Assembly: GCF_008386315.1 (NCBI RefSeq)
Contig: NZ_CP043808.1
Coordinates: 868,001 to 932,000, forward strand
DNA from: Serinicoccus marinus DSM 15273
GTDB taxonomy: Bacteria > Actinomycetota > Actinomycetes > Actinomycetales > Dermatophilaceae
Direction of reading: 5' to 3'
Length of the DNA: 64,000 nt
The notes beneath the pieces were generated by a model. It searched no databases and was not told where the DNA came from. It saw only the letters and a list, made by a program, of their open reading frames with translations. Shown here piece by piece: positions 25,894-35,846 of the stretch. How positions within the stretch are numbered: the stretch's first letter is position 1; each line of letters starts with the position of its first letter. The translations under genes and the position numbers were made by a program.

Positions 25894-27322
25894 GTGAGCG
25901 ACACCTCCCACTACGACCTGGTCATCATCGGCACGGGCTCGGGCAACTCGCTCGTGACGCCGGAGCTGCAGGGGCGACGCATCGCGATCGTCGAGGGGGG
26001 CGTCTTCGGCGGCACCTGCCTCAACGTGGGCTGCATCCCCACCAAGATGTTCGTGTATGCCGCCGAGGTCGCCACGACCATCCGCGACGCCGCCCGCTTC
26101 GGGATCGACGCGACGCTGGACCAGGTCCGGTGGGCCGACATCCGCGACCGCGTCTTCGGGCGGATCGACCCCATCAGCGACGGCGGCCGGGACTACCGGG
26201 TCACCGGCGAGCACACCGAGGCCTACCTCGGCCACGCCCGCTTCGTGGGGGACCACGAGCTCGAGGTGGAGATCACCCATGACGGCGGCGAGCACGCGCT
26301 CGGGTCGGTGCACCGGATCAGCGGTGAGCAGATCGTCATCGCCACCGGTGCGAGCCCGGTGGTGCCGGAGGTCATCCGGGCCTCCGGCGTGCCCTTCGAG
26401 ACCTCCGACACGGTCATGCGCCTCGAGGAGCTGCCCGCGCGCCTGGTCGTCCTCGGCGGCGGTGTCATCGCCGCGGAGTTCGCGCATATCTTCTCCGCCC
26501 TGGGTGTCGCGGTGACCATCGTCAACCGCAGCGACGGGCTGCTGCGGGTGCTGGACCGCGAGATCGCGGTGGCCTACACCGACCTGGCCCGCGCCCAGTG
26601 GGACGTCCGCACCGGGGTGGAGGCCGTCGACGCCCGGCAGGACGAGGCCGGCATCGAGCTGCGCCTCTCCGACGGCTCGGTCGTGACCGGTGACACGCTC
26701 CTCGTGGCCACCGGACGCGCGCCCAACACCGACGACCTCGGGCTGGAGCGCACGGCCGTGCGGACCCACGACGACGGGAGGGTCGTCGTGGACCGCTTCG
26801 GTCGCACCGACGTGACCGGTGTGTGGTCGCTCGGGGACGCCTCGTCCGAGCACCAGCTCAAGCACGTCGCCAACCACGAGGCGCGGGTCGTCGCGCACAA
26901 CCTGGCGCACCCGGACGAGCTACGGCCCTTCGACCACCGCTTCGTGCCCGCCGCCATCTTCAGTCACCCGCAGGTGGCGACGGTCGGCCTGAGCGAGGAG
27001 GAGGCGGGAGCAGGGCTACGACGTCACGACCAAGGTGCAGCGCTACGGCGACACCGCCTACGGCTGGGCGATGGAGGACACGACCGGCATCCTCAAGGCG
27101 GTCGGCGACGCCGCCACCGGCCGGCTGCTCGGCGTCCACTGCCTCGGGGCCCACGCGAGCACCCTCGTCCAGCCCGCCATCCAGGCCCTCAGCCTGGGCC
27201 CCGACGTCACCGCGCACGAGCTGGCGCGGGGGCAGTACTGGATCCACCCCGCGCTCTCCGAGGTCCTGGAGAACGCGCTGCTCGGGCTCACCGTCCCCGG
27301 CGACGTCGGGGACGCCACGTAG
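25894..27322 (+). CDS. mtr: Mycothione reductase, interrupted by a small frameshift
   Basis: About 475 residues when repaired. This flavoprotein uses NADPH to reduce mycothiol disulfide. The redox pair is in [13 protein letters not shown] (about 45-57), FAD binding in [12 protein letters not shown], the NADPH site in [21 protein letters not shown] and a late FAD motif in [11 protein letters not shown]. The frame breaks near 27008 after SEEEA; the other frame continues [22 protein letters not shown] to [14 protein letters not shown]. Either two lost bases (GCG(CG)GG) or one extra G fits; the former keeps family spacing. Probably a sequence error. Confidence 0.88.
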
Positions 27323-27323
27323 C

Positions 27324-28796
<1,473 letters not shown>

Positions 28797-28830
28797 TCCC
28801 CGCGCAGGGGCAGGGAAGCAGGAGGAACCC

Positions 28831-29508
28831 GTGAGCGCTCGAGTACTCGTGGTCGACGACGACCAGGCGCTGGCCGAGATGCTGGGCATCGTGCTGCGCA
28901 AGGAGGGCTACGAGGTGGCCACCTGCGGCGACGGTGGCCGGGCCATGCCGATGTTCCGCGAGTTCCGGCCCGACCTGGTGCTCCTCGACGTCATGCTCCC
29001 GTCGAAGGACGGCATCGAGGTATGCCATGAGCTGCGCGCCGAGTCCGGCGTGCCGGTGGTCATGCTCACCGCCCGCACCGACACCAAGGACGTCGTGCTC
29101 GGCCTGGAGGCGGGGGCCGACGACTACGTCGTCAAGCCGTTCAAGCCGCAGGAGCTGCTGGCCCGGCTCCGGGCCCGGCTGCGCCGGTCCGAGAGCGGCG
29201 ACGACACCCGCCTGCAGGTCGGCGACGTGCTCATCGACGTCGCGGGGCACGAGGTGACCCGCGGCGGCGAGCAGATCCCGCTGACCCCGTTGGAGTTCGA
29301 CCTGCTCGTCGCGCTGGCCAGCAAGCCGAGCCAGGTCTTCGACCGGGAGTCGCTCCTGGAGCAGGTGTGGGGGTACCGGCACGCCGGGGACACGCGGCTG
29401 GTCAACGTCCACGTCCAGCGGCTGCGCAGCAAGATCGAGAAGGACCCGGAGAACCCCCAGATCGTGGTGACGGTGCGTGGCGTCGGGTACAAGGCCGGAC
29501 ACCCCTGA
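28831..29508 (+). CDS. mtrA: Response regulator MtrA
   Basis: 225 residues. The receiver domain has DDDQ at 9-12, phospho-acceptor Asp at about 53 in LVLLDVMLPSKDG and the Lys of DDYVVKPFKP. The C-terminal OmpR-type winged helix includes LTPLEFDLLVALASKP and VNVHVQRLRSKIE. In actinobacteria MtrA controls cell division, wall turnover and replication genes. AGGAGG lies 6 nt before the GTG. Followed by mtrB and lpqB, the invariant trio. Confidence 0.97.
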   Translation: MSARVLVVDDDQALAEMLGIVLRKEGYEVATCGDGGRAMPMFREFRPDLVLLDVMLPSKDGIEVCHELRAESGVPVVMLTARTDTKDVVLGLEAGADDYVVKPFKPQELLARLRARLRRSESGDDTRLQVGDVLIDVAGHEVTRGGEQIPLTPLEFDLLVALASKPSQVFDRESLLEQVWGYRHAGDTRLVNVHVQRLRSKIEKDPENPQIVVTVRGVGYKAGHP

Positions 29509-31135
29509 GGCGCCGCAGCAGCCCGCGGTGCGGCGGCTGCTGCAGTGGTGGCGTGGCTCGCTGCGGGCCCGGGTGGTCACCTCCACGGTGCTCCTCGGCT
29601 CACTGCTCGCGGTGCTGCTCGGGAGCGTGCTCTACCAGCAGGTCGCACGGGGCCTGGTGGACCAGGCGATCGCCAGCGCCCAGCGGGACGCGTCCCAGCA
29701 GGTGGCCACGGCGCAGCGGGCCTTCGACTCCACCGACCGGCGGGACGACAGCGGGCTGCGCGGACTGGCCGAGGAGCAGATCCAGTCGATGAGCGGTCCG
29801 TCGGCCGAGGACGGCCGCCGGGTGCAGCTCCTCCCGGCCCTCGGCAACGAGCGGGGCGTCGTCGAGCGGATGGCGACCGGTGTCGCGGCCGAGGACATCC
29901 CGGCCTCGCTGCAGGAGGCGATCGACGCCGACCCGGCCAACCAGCAGGTCGTCGTGGTGCCCGTCTCCCTCGAGGAGGGGGAGGAGCGGGCGGCGGCCGT
30001 CGTCGTCGGGTCACGGGTGTCGCTGCTGCGCGCCGGCCCCTACGACCTGGTGCTCGTCTACCCGTTGCTGCGCGAGCAGGAGACGCTAAACCTCGTGCGC
30101 CAGCTCTTCCTGCTCGGCGGGCTCGGTCTGGTCGCCCTGGTCGTGGGGCTCGCCCTGCTCGCGACCAGGATGGTCACCCGACCGGTGGAGGAGGTCGCCA
30201 AGGCGTCGCAGGAGGTGGCGCTGGGTCACCTCGACGAGCGGCTGCCGGTGGTCGGCAACGACGAGATCGCCCAGCTCGCGACGTCCTTCAACACCATGGC
30301 TGACTCCATCCAGCACCAGATCCGCGAGCTGCGCTCACTCTCCCAGCTGCAGCAGCGCTTCGTCTCCGACGTCTCCCACGAGCTGCGCACGCCGCTGACG
30401 ACGATGCGGATGGCCGGGGACGTCCTGCACGCCTCGCGGGAGGACTTCACCGCCCCCGTCGCCCGCTCGGCCGAGCTCCTGGACCAGGAGATGGACCGCT
30501 TCGAGGACCTCCTCGCCGAGCTGCTGGAGATCAGCAGGTTCGACTCCGGGGCGGTCACTGTCGAGCGCCACGAGGAGGACATCGTGCCCACCGTCCGGGC
30601 CGCGGTCGACGGGGTGCGGACCCTCGCGGACAACCTCGGGACCTCGCTGCGGCTGCACCTGCCGCAGGAGCGGGTCGAGGTATGCATGGACGGACGTCGC
30701 GTCTCCCGCGTCCTGCGTAACCTCCTCACCAACGCGGTCGAGCACGGCGAGGGGCGGCCGGTGGACGTCACCGTGGCGGTGACCCCGCAGGTCGCGTCGA
30801 TCTCCGTGCGGGACCACGGGATCGGCATGGACGAGGAGCAACGACGCCAGGTCTTCGACCGCTTCTGGCGCGCCGACCCGGCGCGCACGCGCACCACGGG
30901 TGGGACGGGCCTCGGGCTGGCCATCGCCCTGGAGGACGCCCGCGTGCACGGCGGCTGGCTGCAGGTCGGCAGCGAGCCCGGGCAGGGCGCCTGCTTCCGC
31001 CTGCTGCTGCCGCGGACGCATACCCACGTCATCGCGGAGGAGCCCTCGCCGGTGCCGTCGACGGGCTCGGCGGCGACCGACGCGGAGGTCCCGGCCGTGG
31101 TGCTGGCCCTGGACACGAGGGAGGACGACTCATGA
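29477..31135 (+). CDS. mtrB: Sensor histidine kinase MtrB
   Basis: 552 residues from GTG 29477; GTG 29528 (535 residues) avoids the overlap with mtrA and is equally plausible. Two membrane helices (about 33-53 and 212-232) enclose a 155-residue outside sensor domain. Then HAMP (RMVTRPVEEVAKASQEVALG), H-box VSDVSHELRTPLTTMRM, N-box LRNLLTNAVEHGEG and ATPase lid DHGIGMDEEQ / GGTGLGLAIA. Phosphorylates MtrA; LpqB encoded next modulates it. 4-bp overlap with lpqB. Confidence 0.95.
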   Translation: MASGTRPDTPEAPQQPAVRRLLQWWRGSLRARVVTSTVLLGSLLAVLLGSVLYQQVARGLVDQAIASAQRDASQQVATAQRAFDSTDRRDDSGLRGLAEEQIQSMSGPSAEDGRRVQLLPALGNERGVVERMATGVAAEDIPASLQEAIDADPANQQVVVVPVSLEEGEERAAAVVVGSRVSLLRAGPYDLVLVYPLLREQETLNLVRQLFLLGGLGLVALVVGLALLATRMVTRPVEEVAKASQEVALGHLDERLPVVGNDEIAQLATSFNTMADSIQHQIRELRSLSQLQQRFVSDVSHELRTPLTTMRMAGDVLHASREDFTAPVARSAELLDQEMDRFEDLLAELLEISRFDSGAVTVERHEEDIVPTVRAAVDGVRTLADNLGTSLRLHLPQERVEVCMDGRRVSRVLRNLLTNAVEHGEGRPVDVTVAVTPQVASISVRDHGIGMDEEQRRQVFDRFWRADPARTRTTGGTGLGLAIALEDARVHGGWLQVGSEPGQGACFRLLLPRTHTHVIAEEPSPVPSTGSAATDAEVPAVVLALDTREDDS

Positions 31136-32916
31136 CCCGACCGGCCGCGCTGCTCGCGGCGGCCTCGGTGCTCACCCTGGCCGGCTGCTCCGGGCAGCTG
31201 CCGATGACCCCCGACCCCCGCCCCGGTCTCGCCGTGTCGCAGCAGTCCGAGCGGCAGGTGGAGCGCTTCCTCCCGCCCGCCGAGGCCGGGGACTCCGAGA
31301 TGGAGATCGTCCAGGGCTTCCTGCGCGCGGGGGAGGGCTTTGCCAGCGACGACGACGTGTCGCGCACCTACCTCACCGACGAGCTCGCCAGCGACTGGGT
31401 GCCCACCTCGGACGTGATCGTCTACGACGGCGGGGGCGGCCTCACCCTCACCCGGACGGGGGAGGGCGAGGTGAGCGTCGAGATGCTGGCCGTGGGCCGG
31501 GTGAACGAGCAGGGGCGGCTCACCGAGCTCGCCCCGCGGACCACCACGGTGACCTTCGGGCTCACGCGGGTGGACGGGGAGCCCCGGATCAGCGCCTTCC
31601 CCGACGACGCCAGGCTGTGGCTGTCCGACACCGAGTTCGCGCGGGCCTTCCGGCCGACCACGATCTCCTACCTCAACCCGCAGCGGGACCTCTTCGTCCC
31701 CGAGCTGCGGTGGCTGCCCGACAGCGACGGCCTGCCGACGGCCGTCACCCGCGCGCAGCTCGCCCCGCTGCCCGCGCACCTCGAGGGCGCGGTCCGCACC
31801 GGGGCGCAGGAGGGACTGCGGCTGGCCACCCCGGCGGTGCCGGTGGACCCCTCGACGCTCGTCGCGACGGTCAACCTGCGGGGCGCCACGCTGGCGCAGG
31901 ACGACACGCTGGCCGCGGACCTGAGCAGCCAGCTCGCGCACAGCCTGCTGGGGCTGACGTCCGTGGCCGGGGTCGAGGTCCAGGTGGCCGGTCAGCCGTT
32001 GACGCTGGAGGGGGTCGAGGGCGCGATCACCGGCGCGACGCAGCTGCCCTACGCCGAGCTCGAGCAGTCGACCGACCAGGTCCTGCTGCGCGTGGGCGAG
32101 GAGCTCACCGGGGTCGACCCGGCGCAGTACGCGCTGCGGGACCTGCCCTCCACGGGTGAGGACCGGCTCCCCACGGTCGGGCTGGACTGGACCGGGATCG
32201 CCGCCTCGGCGGACCTGGAGGACCTGACCGCCGTGTCGACCGACGGCAGTTCCTTCCGCCGGTGGCGCGGGGAGGAGGTGCACACCAACGCCGGGATCGG
32301 GGACGAGCTGACGACCCCGGCGGTCGACAGCGACGAGGCCTTCTGGCTGGGCGGCCTGCAGCGCAGCAGCCAGACCCCGCGCATCTGGGTCGTGGACCGC
32401 GCGGACCTCGACGGGGTGGCCCGTCCGGTGGAGACGCCCTGGCTCGCCGACGACGACCGGGTGCACGGCCTGTCGATCTCGCCCGACGGCAGCCGCGCGC
32501 TGGTCGTCCTGGAGCAGGTCGACCAGGACGGGCAGGAGGAGCAGGGACCCCACCGGCTCGTCCTCAGCGGCATCGTCCGCGACGGTCAGGGCCGCCCCGT
32601 CGGACTGACCGAACCTGCCCCGGTCGCCGCCCAGCTGGAGGACGTCACCTCGGCCCGCTGGAGCGGCGCCGGTGAGGTCCTGCTCGTCGGGCAGCGCGCG
32701 ACGGACGCCGGACCTCACCCCTTCCGGTTGCCGCTGGGCGGCTGGCTGGAACCGCTGGGCGAGCTCCCCGGCCTGGTGGACGCGGTGCCGGTGCCCGGCG
32801 CGACCGGTGTCGACGTGGTCGCACGCACCCGGGACGGCGGGGTCTACGTCCCGGAGGGCCAGAGCGGCTGGCAGCCGGTGCGCAACGCCGACCAGGTCGT
32901 GGTGCCGGGCGGCTGA
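31132..32916 (+). CDS. lpqB: Lipoprotein LpqB, MtrAB accessory protein
   Basis: 594 residues. Lipobox LAGC with lipidated Cys at 19 after a short signal peptide. Next come a GerMN-type domain (about 190-310) and a beta-propeller-like LpqB C-terminal region with SVSTDGSSFRRW-like and SISPDGSRALVVLEQ units. It sits on the outer face of the membrane and, from work in mycobacteria and Streptomyces, interacts with MtrB. ATGA overlap with mtrB. Confidence 0.95.
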   Translation: MTRPAALLAAASVLTLAGCSGQLPMTPDPRPGLAVSQQSERQVERFLPPAEAGDSEMEIVQGFLRAGEGFASDDDVSRTYLTDELASDWVPTSDVIVYDGGGGLTLTRTGEGEVSVEMLAVGRVNEQGRLTELAPRTTTVTFGLTRVDGEPRISAFPDDARLWLSDTEFARAFRPTTISYLNPQRDLFVPELRWLPDSDGLPTAVTRAQLAPLPAHLEGAVRTGAQEGLRLATPAVPVDPSTLVATVNLRGATLAQDDTLAADLSSQLAHSLLGLTSVAGVEVQVAGQPLTLEGVEGAITGATQLPYAELEQSTDQVLLRVGEELTGVDPAQYALRDLPSTGEDRLPTVGLDWTGIAASADLEDLTAVSTDGSSFRRWRGEEVHTNAGIGDELTTPAVDSDEAFWLGGLQRSSQTPRIWVVDRADLDGVARPVETPWLADDDRVHGLSISPDGSRALVVLEQVDQDGQEEQGPHRLVLSGIVRDGQGRPVGLTEPAPVAAQLEDVTSARWSGAGEVLLVGQRATDAGPHPFRLPLGGWLEPLGELPGLVDAVPVPGATGVDVVARTRDGGVYVPEGQSGWQPVRNADQVVVPGG

Positions 32917-32962
32917 CCTGTGGACGGGCGTCACCGGCCCTCTGTGCGTGCCAGGCTCGGGT

Positions 32963-33694
32963 ATGCCGTGGCGCCCGGGTGTCGACCTGCGTGCCCTGCT
33001 CGACCTCCTCGCCCCGCAGGACTGCGCGGGCTGCGCTGCGGAGGGGTCCGTCTGGTGCGGGGCCTGCGAGAGCCTGTTGAGCGTGCCGCCGCGACCCTGG
33101 CGCCCCACGCCCTGTCCTGCGGGCTTCCCCCCGACGTGGACCGGCCCGGACTACTCCGGCGTCGTGCGTGCCGGCCTCGTCGCGTGGAAGGAGCAGGACC
33201 GCGTCGCCGCGACCGGTGCGCTGGCGCAGATCCTGCGCCGGTCCCTCCGGGCGGCGATCGCGGCGTCGCCGGAGCATCGCGCCGCCGTCGCCGTCGGCCG
33301 CCCCGTGGCCGTGCTCCCCGCGCCCTCCTCCCGCCGCAGCACCCGCGCGCGCGGTCGCTCACCGGTGGGGGACCTCGCCCGGGCCGCCGCCGGTCCGGCT
33401 GCCGTCGTGCCGGGGCTGGTCCTGCGCCGGCGGGTGCGGGACCAGGCCGGACTGTCGGCGGCCGAGCGGGCGCGCAACCTCGCCGGGGCCGTCGACCTGG
33501 CGCCCCGTGCCGCGGCGCGGCTGGCGGGCCTGCCCTGCGTCGTGGTGGACGACATCGTGACGACCGGTGCCACGCTGACCGACTGCGCCCGCGCGCTGGC
33601 CGCGGGCGGTGCGGGTCCGGTGGTGGCGGCGACGGTCGCCGCGACGAGCCGTCACGGCGCCGAGCGGGACCGTGCCGAGCACCCTCTACCGTGA
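32963..33694 (+). CDS. ComF-family phosphoribosyltransferase-like protein
   Basis: 243 residues. Two Cys pairs near the N-terminus (DCAGCAAEGSVWCGAC) form the zinc site of ComF proteins, and the PRPP loop is VVVDDIVTTGATLTDCARAL near the C-terminus. RARGRSPVGDLARA and RVRDQAGLSAAERARNL are the family's RGFNQ- and QxxLxxxxR-like motifs. Homologues help DNA uptake in competent bacteria; in actinobacteria the role is unknown. A GTG at 32948 is an alternative start. Position between lpqB and hpf is the same as Rv3242c. Confidence 0.9.
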   Translation: MPWRPGVDLRALLDLLAPQDCAGCAAEGSVWCGACESLLSVPPRPWRPTPCPAGFPPTWTGPDYSGVVRAGLVAWKEQDRVAATGALAQILRRSLRAAIAASPEHRAAVAVGRPVAVLPAPSSRRSTRARGRSPVGDLARAAAGPAAVVPGLVLRRRVRDQAGLSAAERARNLAGAVDLAPRAAARLAGLPCVVVDDIVTTGATLTDCARALAAGGAGPVVAATVAATSRHGAERDRAEHPLP

Positions 33695-33825
33695 ACGCGG
33701 ACGGCGGACTAGTGTGGGTCCATGGAGCACCTCGCGAGCAGACGTGAGGGGGTGAGGCCGGACGAGAGCAGGCGCCGCAGCCGACGCCATACCCCGCATC
33801 ACACCGTCTTGCATGGAGGACTTTG

Positions 33826-34521
33826 ATGGAACTCACCGTGACCGGTCGCAAGAGAGATGTCCCGGAGCGCTTCCGCCGCCACATCGAGGACAAGCTCGAC
33901 AAGATCCAGCAGCTGGCCCCCCGCGTCCGGCGCACCGAGGTGGTGCTCACGCACGAGGCCAACCCGCGCCAGGCCAAGGAGGCCGAGCGCTGCGAGATCA
34001 CCTGCTACGTGCACCGGACCGTGGTCCGCGCCGAGGCCGCGGCCGACGAGGAGTATGCCGCCCTCGACCTCGCGATGGGCAAGCTGACCGAGCGGCTGCG
34101 CCGGATCCACGACAAGCGGCGGGTCTCGCACACCGGCAAGCACCGGCTCCCGTCGGTGGCCGAGGCGACCTTCGGGCTCCCCACCGAGCCGCTGGCCGAC
34201 CGCGCGAACGGGTCGAGCGCACCCGACGCCCCCCGGGACCCGGAGGAGGCGGTAGACGAGGCGCTGCAGACCCAGGGCAACAGCCCGATCGAGATCCGGG
34301 AGAAGGTGCACTCCTCACCGCCCATGACCGTCGGCGAGGCGCTGTCCCAGATGGAGCTGGTCGGCCACGAGTTCTTCCTCTTCCACGACGCCGACGCCGA
34401 CCGGCCCAGCGTGGTCTACCGCCGCAGGGGCTGGTCCTACGGCGTGCTGCGGCTGGACCACGCGGACGCCGACCCCGGGGACGCCTCGGAGCAGCCAGCC
34501 GCCGAGGTGGTCGCCTCCTGA
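33826..34521 (+). CDS. hpf: Ribosome hibernation-promoting factor, long form
   Basis: 231 residues. N-terminal S30AE domain (about 1-105; ELTVTGRKRDVPERFRRHIEDKL) binds at the decoding region of the small subunit, a linker of about 50 residues follows, and the C-terminal domain (about 165-220; MTVGEALSQMELVGHEFFLFHDAD) dimerises ribosomes into 100S particles. Length and two-domain layout mark the long form. GGAGGA is 5 nt before the ATG. The 131-bp upstream gap carries no gene; GGATACCC-type -10 boxes are not obvious. Confidence 0.95.
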   Translation: MELTVTGRKRDVPERFRRHIEDKLDKIQQLAPRVRRTEVVLTHEANPRQAKEAERCEITCYVHRTVVRAEAAADEEYAALDLAMGKLTERLRRIHDKRRVSHTGKHRLPSVAEATFGLPTEPLADRANGSSAPDAPRDPEEAVDEALQTQGNSPIEIREKVHSSPPMTVGEALSQMELVGHEFFLFHDADADRPSVVYRRRGWSYGVLRLDHADADPGDASEQPAAEVVAS

Positions 34522-34622
34522 TGGCGGCCGGGTCGACGCGCCGCTGCGCGTGACCCCCGCACCGGCCCGGGTCCCGACGACGACAACGACCCGGGCCGGG
34601 CCCGTCGGTGCACCGTGGCAGG

Positions 34623-35837
34623 GTGAGCACCGTGCTGACACTCTCCCCCGCCCAGGCGCGGCGCATCGCGCTCGCGGCACAGGGCTTCGGCCGACCACGC
34701 CCGAGCGAGCCCGGGACCCGGCAGCTGAGCGGCGTGCTGGACCGACTGGGCGTCGTCCAGATCGACAGCGTCAACGCGCTCACGCGCAGCCACTACCTGC
34801 CGTTCTTCTCTCGCCTCGGCCCCTACGACCAGACCCTGCTCGACCGGCTGCGTGACGGGTCCGGGGTGCGCGGCCGGGCCCGTGCCGGCCGGCGGATGGT
34901 GGAGTACTGGGCGCACGAAGCCTCGCTGGTCGGGCTGGACACGTGGCCCCACCTCGGCTTCCGGATGCGCCGCCCGCGGACCCTGGCCTGGCGCGCGGAC
35001 CTGGAGCGCCAGCACCCCGGGCTGCTCGACGCGGTCCAGGCCGTGGTCCGGGAGCACGGTCCGCTCACCGCGAGGGAGGTCGAGGTCCACCTGCCGCACG
35101 GAGCGACGCGGCGCACCGACCACTGGGGGTGGAACTGGTCGGCGGTCAAGACCTCCCTGGAGTGCCTCTTCGAGACCGGTGAGGTGACCAGCGCGGGGCG
35201 CAGCAGCCAGTTCGAGCGCTGGTATGCCGAGCCGCAGCGCGTGCTGCCGCCGGAGGTCCTGCTCCGCGCACCCGGCGGGCCGCAGGCACCGGAGGAGCTG
35301 GAGTCGGTCACCGAGCTGCTGCGGATGTCGCTGCGCGCACACGGGCTGGGCAGCCAGCGCTGCCTGGGTGACTACTTCCGGGTCCGGGGACCGCTCGTCG
35401 CGACCGCGCTGGAGCGGCTGGAGCTCGCGGGGGAGGCGGAGCGGGTGACGGTCCGCGGCTGGGACCGTCCGGTGTGGCTGGACCCGCAGGCCCGCCGGCC
35501 GCGCCGGGTGGAGGGGGCGGCGCTGCTCAGCCCGTTCGACTCCCTGGTCTGGCAGCGGGAACGGGTGGAGCAGCTCTGGGGGTTCCGCTACCGGCTGGAG
35601 ATCTACGTGCCCGCGCCGCAGCGGGTTCACGGCTACTACGTGCTGCCCTTCCTCCTCGACGAGGAGCTCGTCGGGCGGGTGGACCTCAAGGCCGACCGGG
35701 AGGCCGGCGCGCTGGTCGCCAGGGCGGTCCACTGGGAGCCCGGCGCCGACGTCGCCCGGGCCGCGCCGCGGTTGCTCGCCGAGCTCGAGGCGATGGCCGG
35801 GTGGCTGGCACTGGGTCGGGTCGACCTGCCAGCCTGA
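34623..35837 (+). CDS. YcaQ/AlkX-like winged-helix DNA glycosylase family protein
   Basis: 404 residues. HTH_42 superfamily: repeated winged helices surround the active site. The QxD catalytic motif known from YcaQ is visible as VVQIDSVNALTRSHYLPFFSRLG (Gln and Asp two apart), followed by EYWAHEASL and the C-terminal LLSPFDSLVWQRERVEQLWGF plus GYYVLPFLLDEELVGRVDLKADR. E. coli YcaQ removes damaged bases from DNA interstrand crosslinks; the same is inferred. GTG 34623 is chosen (CACCGT 6 nt upstream); GTG 34608 would add 5 residues. Confidence 0.88.
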   Translation: MSTVLTLSPAQARRIALAAQGFGRPRPSEPGTRQLSGVLDRLGVVQIDSVNALTRSHYLPFFSRLGPYDQTLLDRLRDGSGVRGRARAGRRMVEYWAHEASLVGLDTWPHLGFRMRRPRTLAWRADLERQHPGLLDAVQAVVREHGPLTAREVEVHLPHGATRRTDHWGWNWSAVKTSLECLFETGEVTSAGRSSQFERWYAEPQRVLPPEVLLRAPGGPQAPEELESVTELLRMSLRAHGLGSQRCLGDYFRVRGPLVATALERLELAGEAERVTVRGWDRPVWLDPQARRPRRVEGAALLSPFDSLVWQRERVEQLWGFRYRLEIYVPAPQRVHGYYVLPFLLDEELVGRVDLKADREAGALVARAVHWEPGADVARAAPRLLAELEAMAGWLALGRVDLPA

Positions 35838-35846
35838 GGGCGGTCC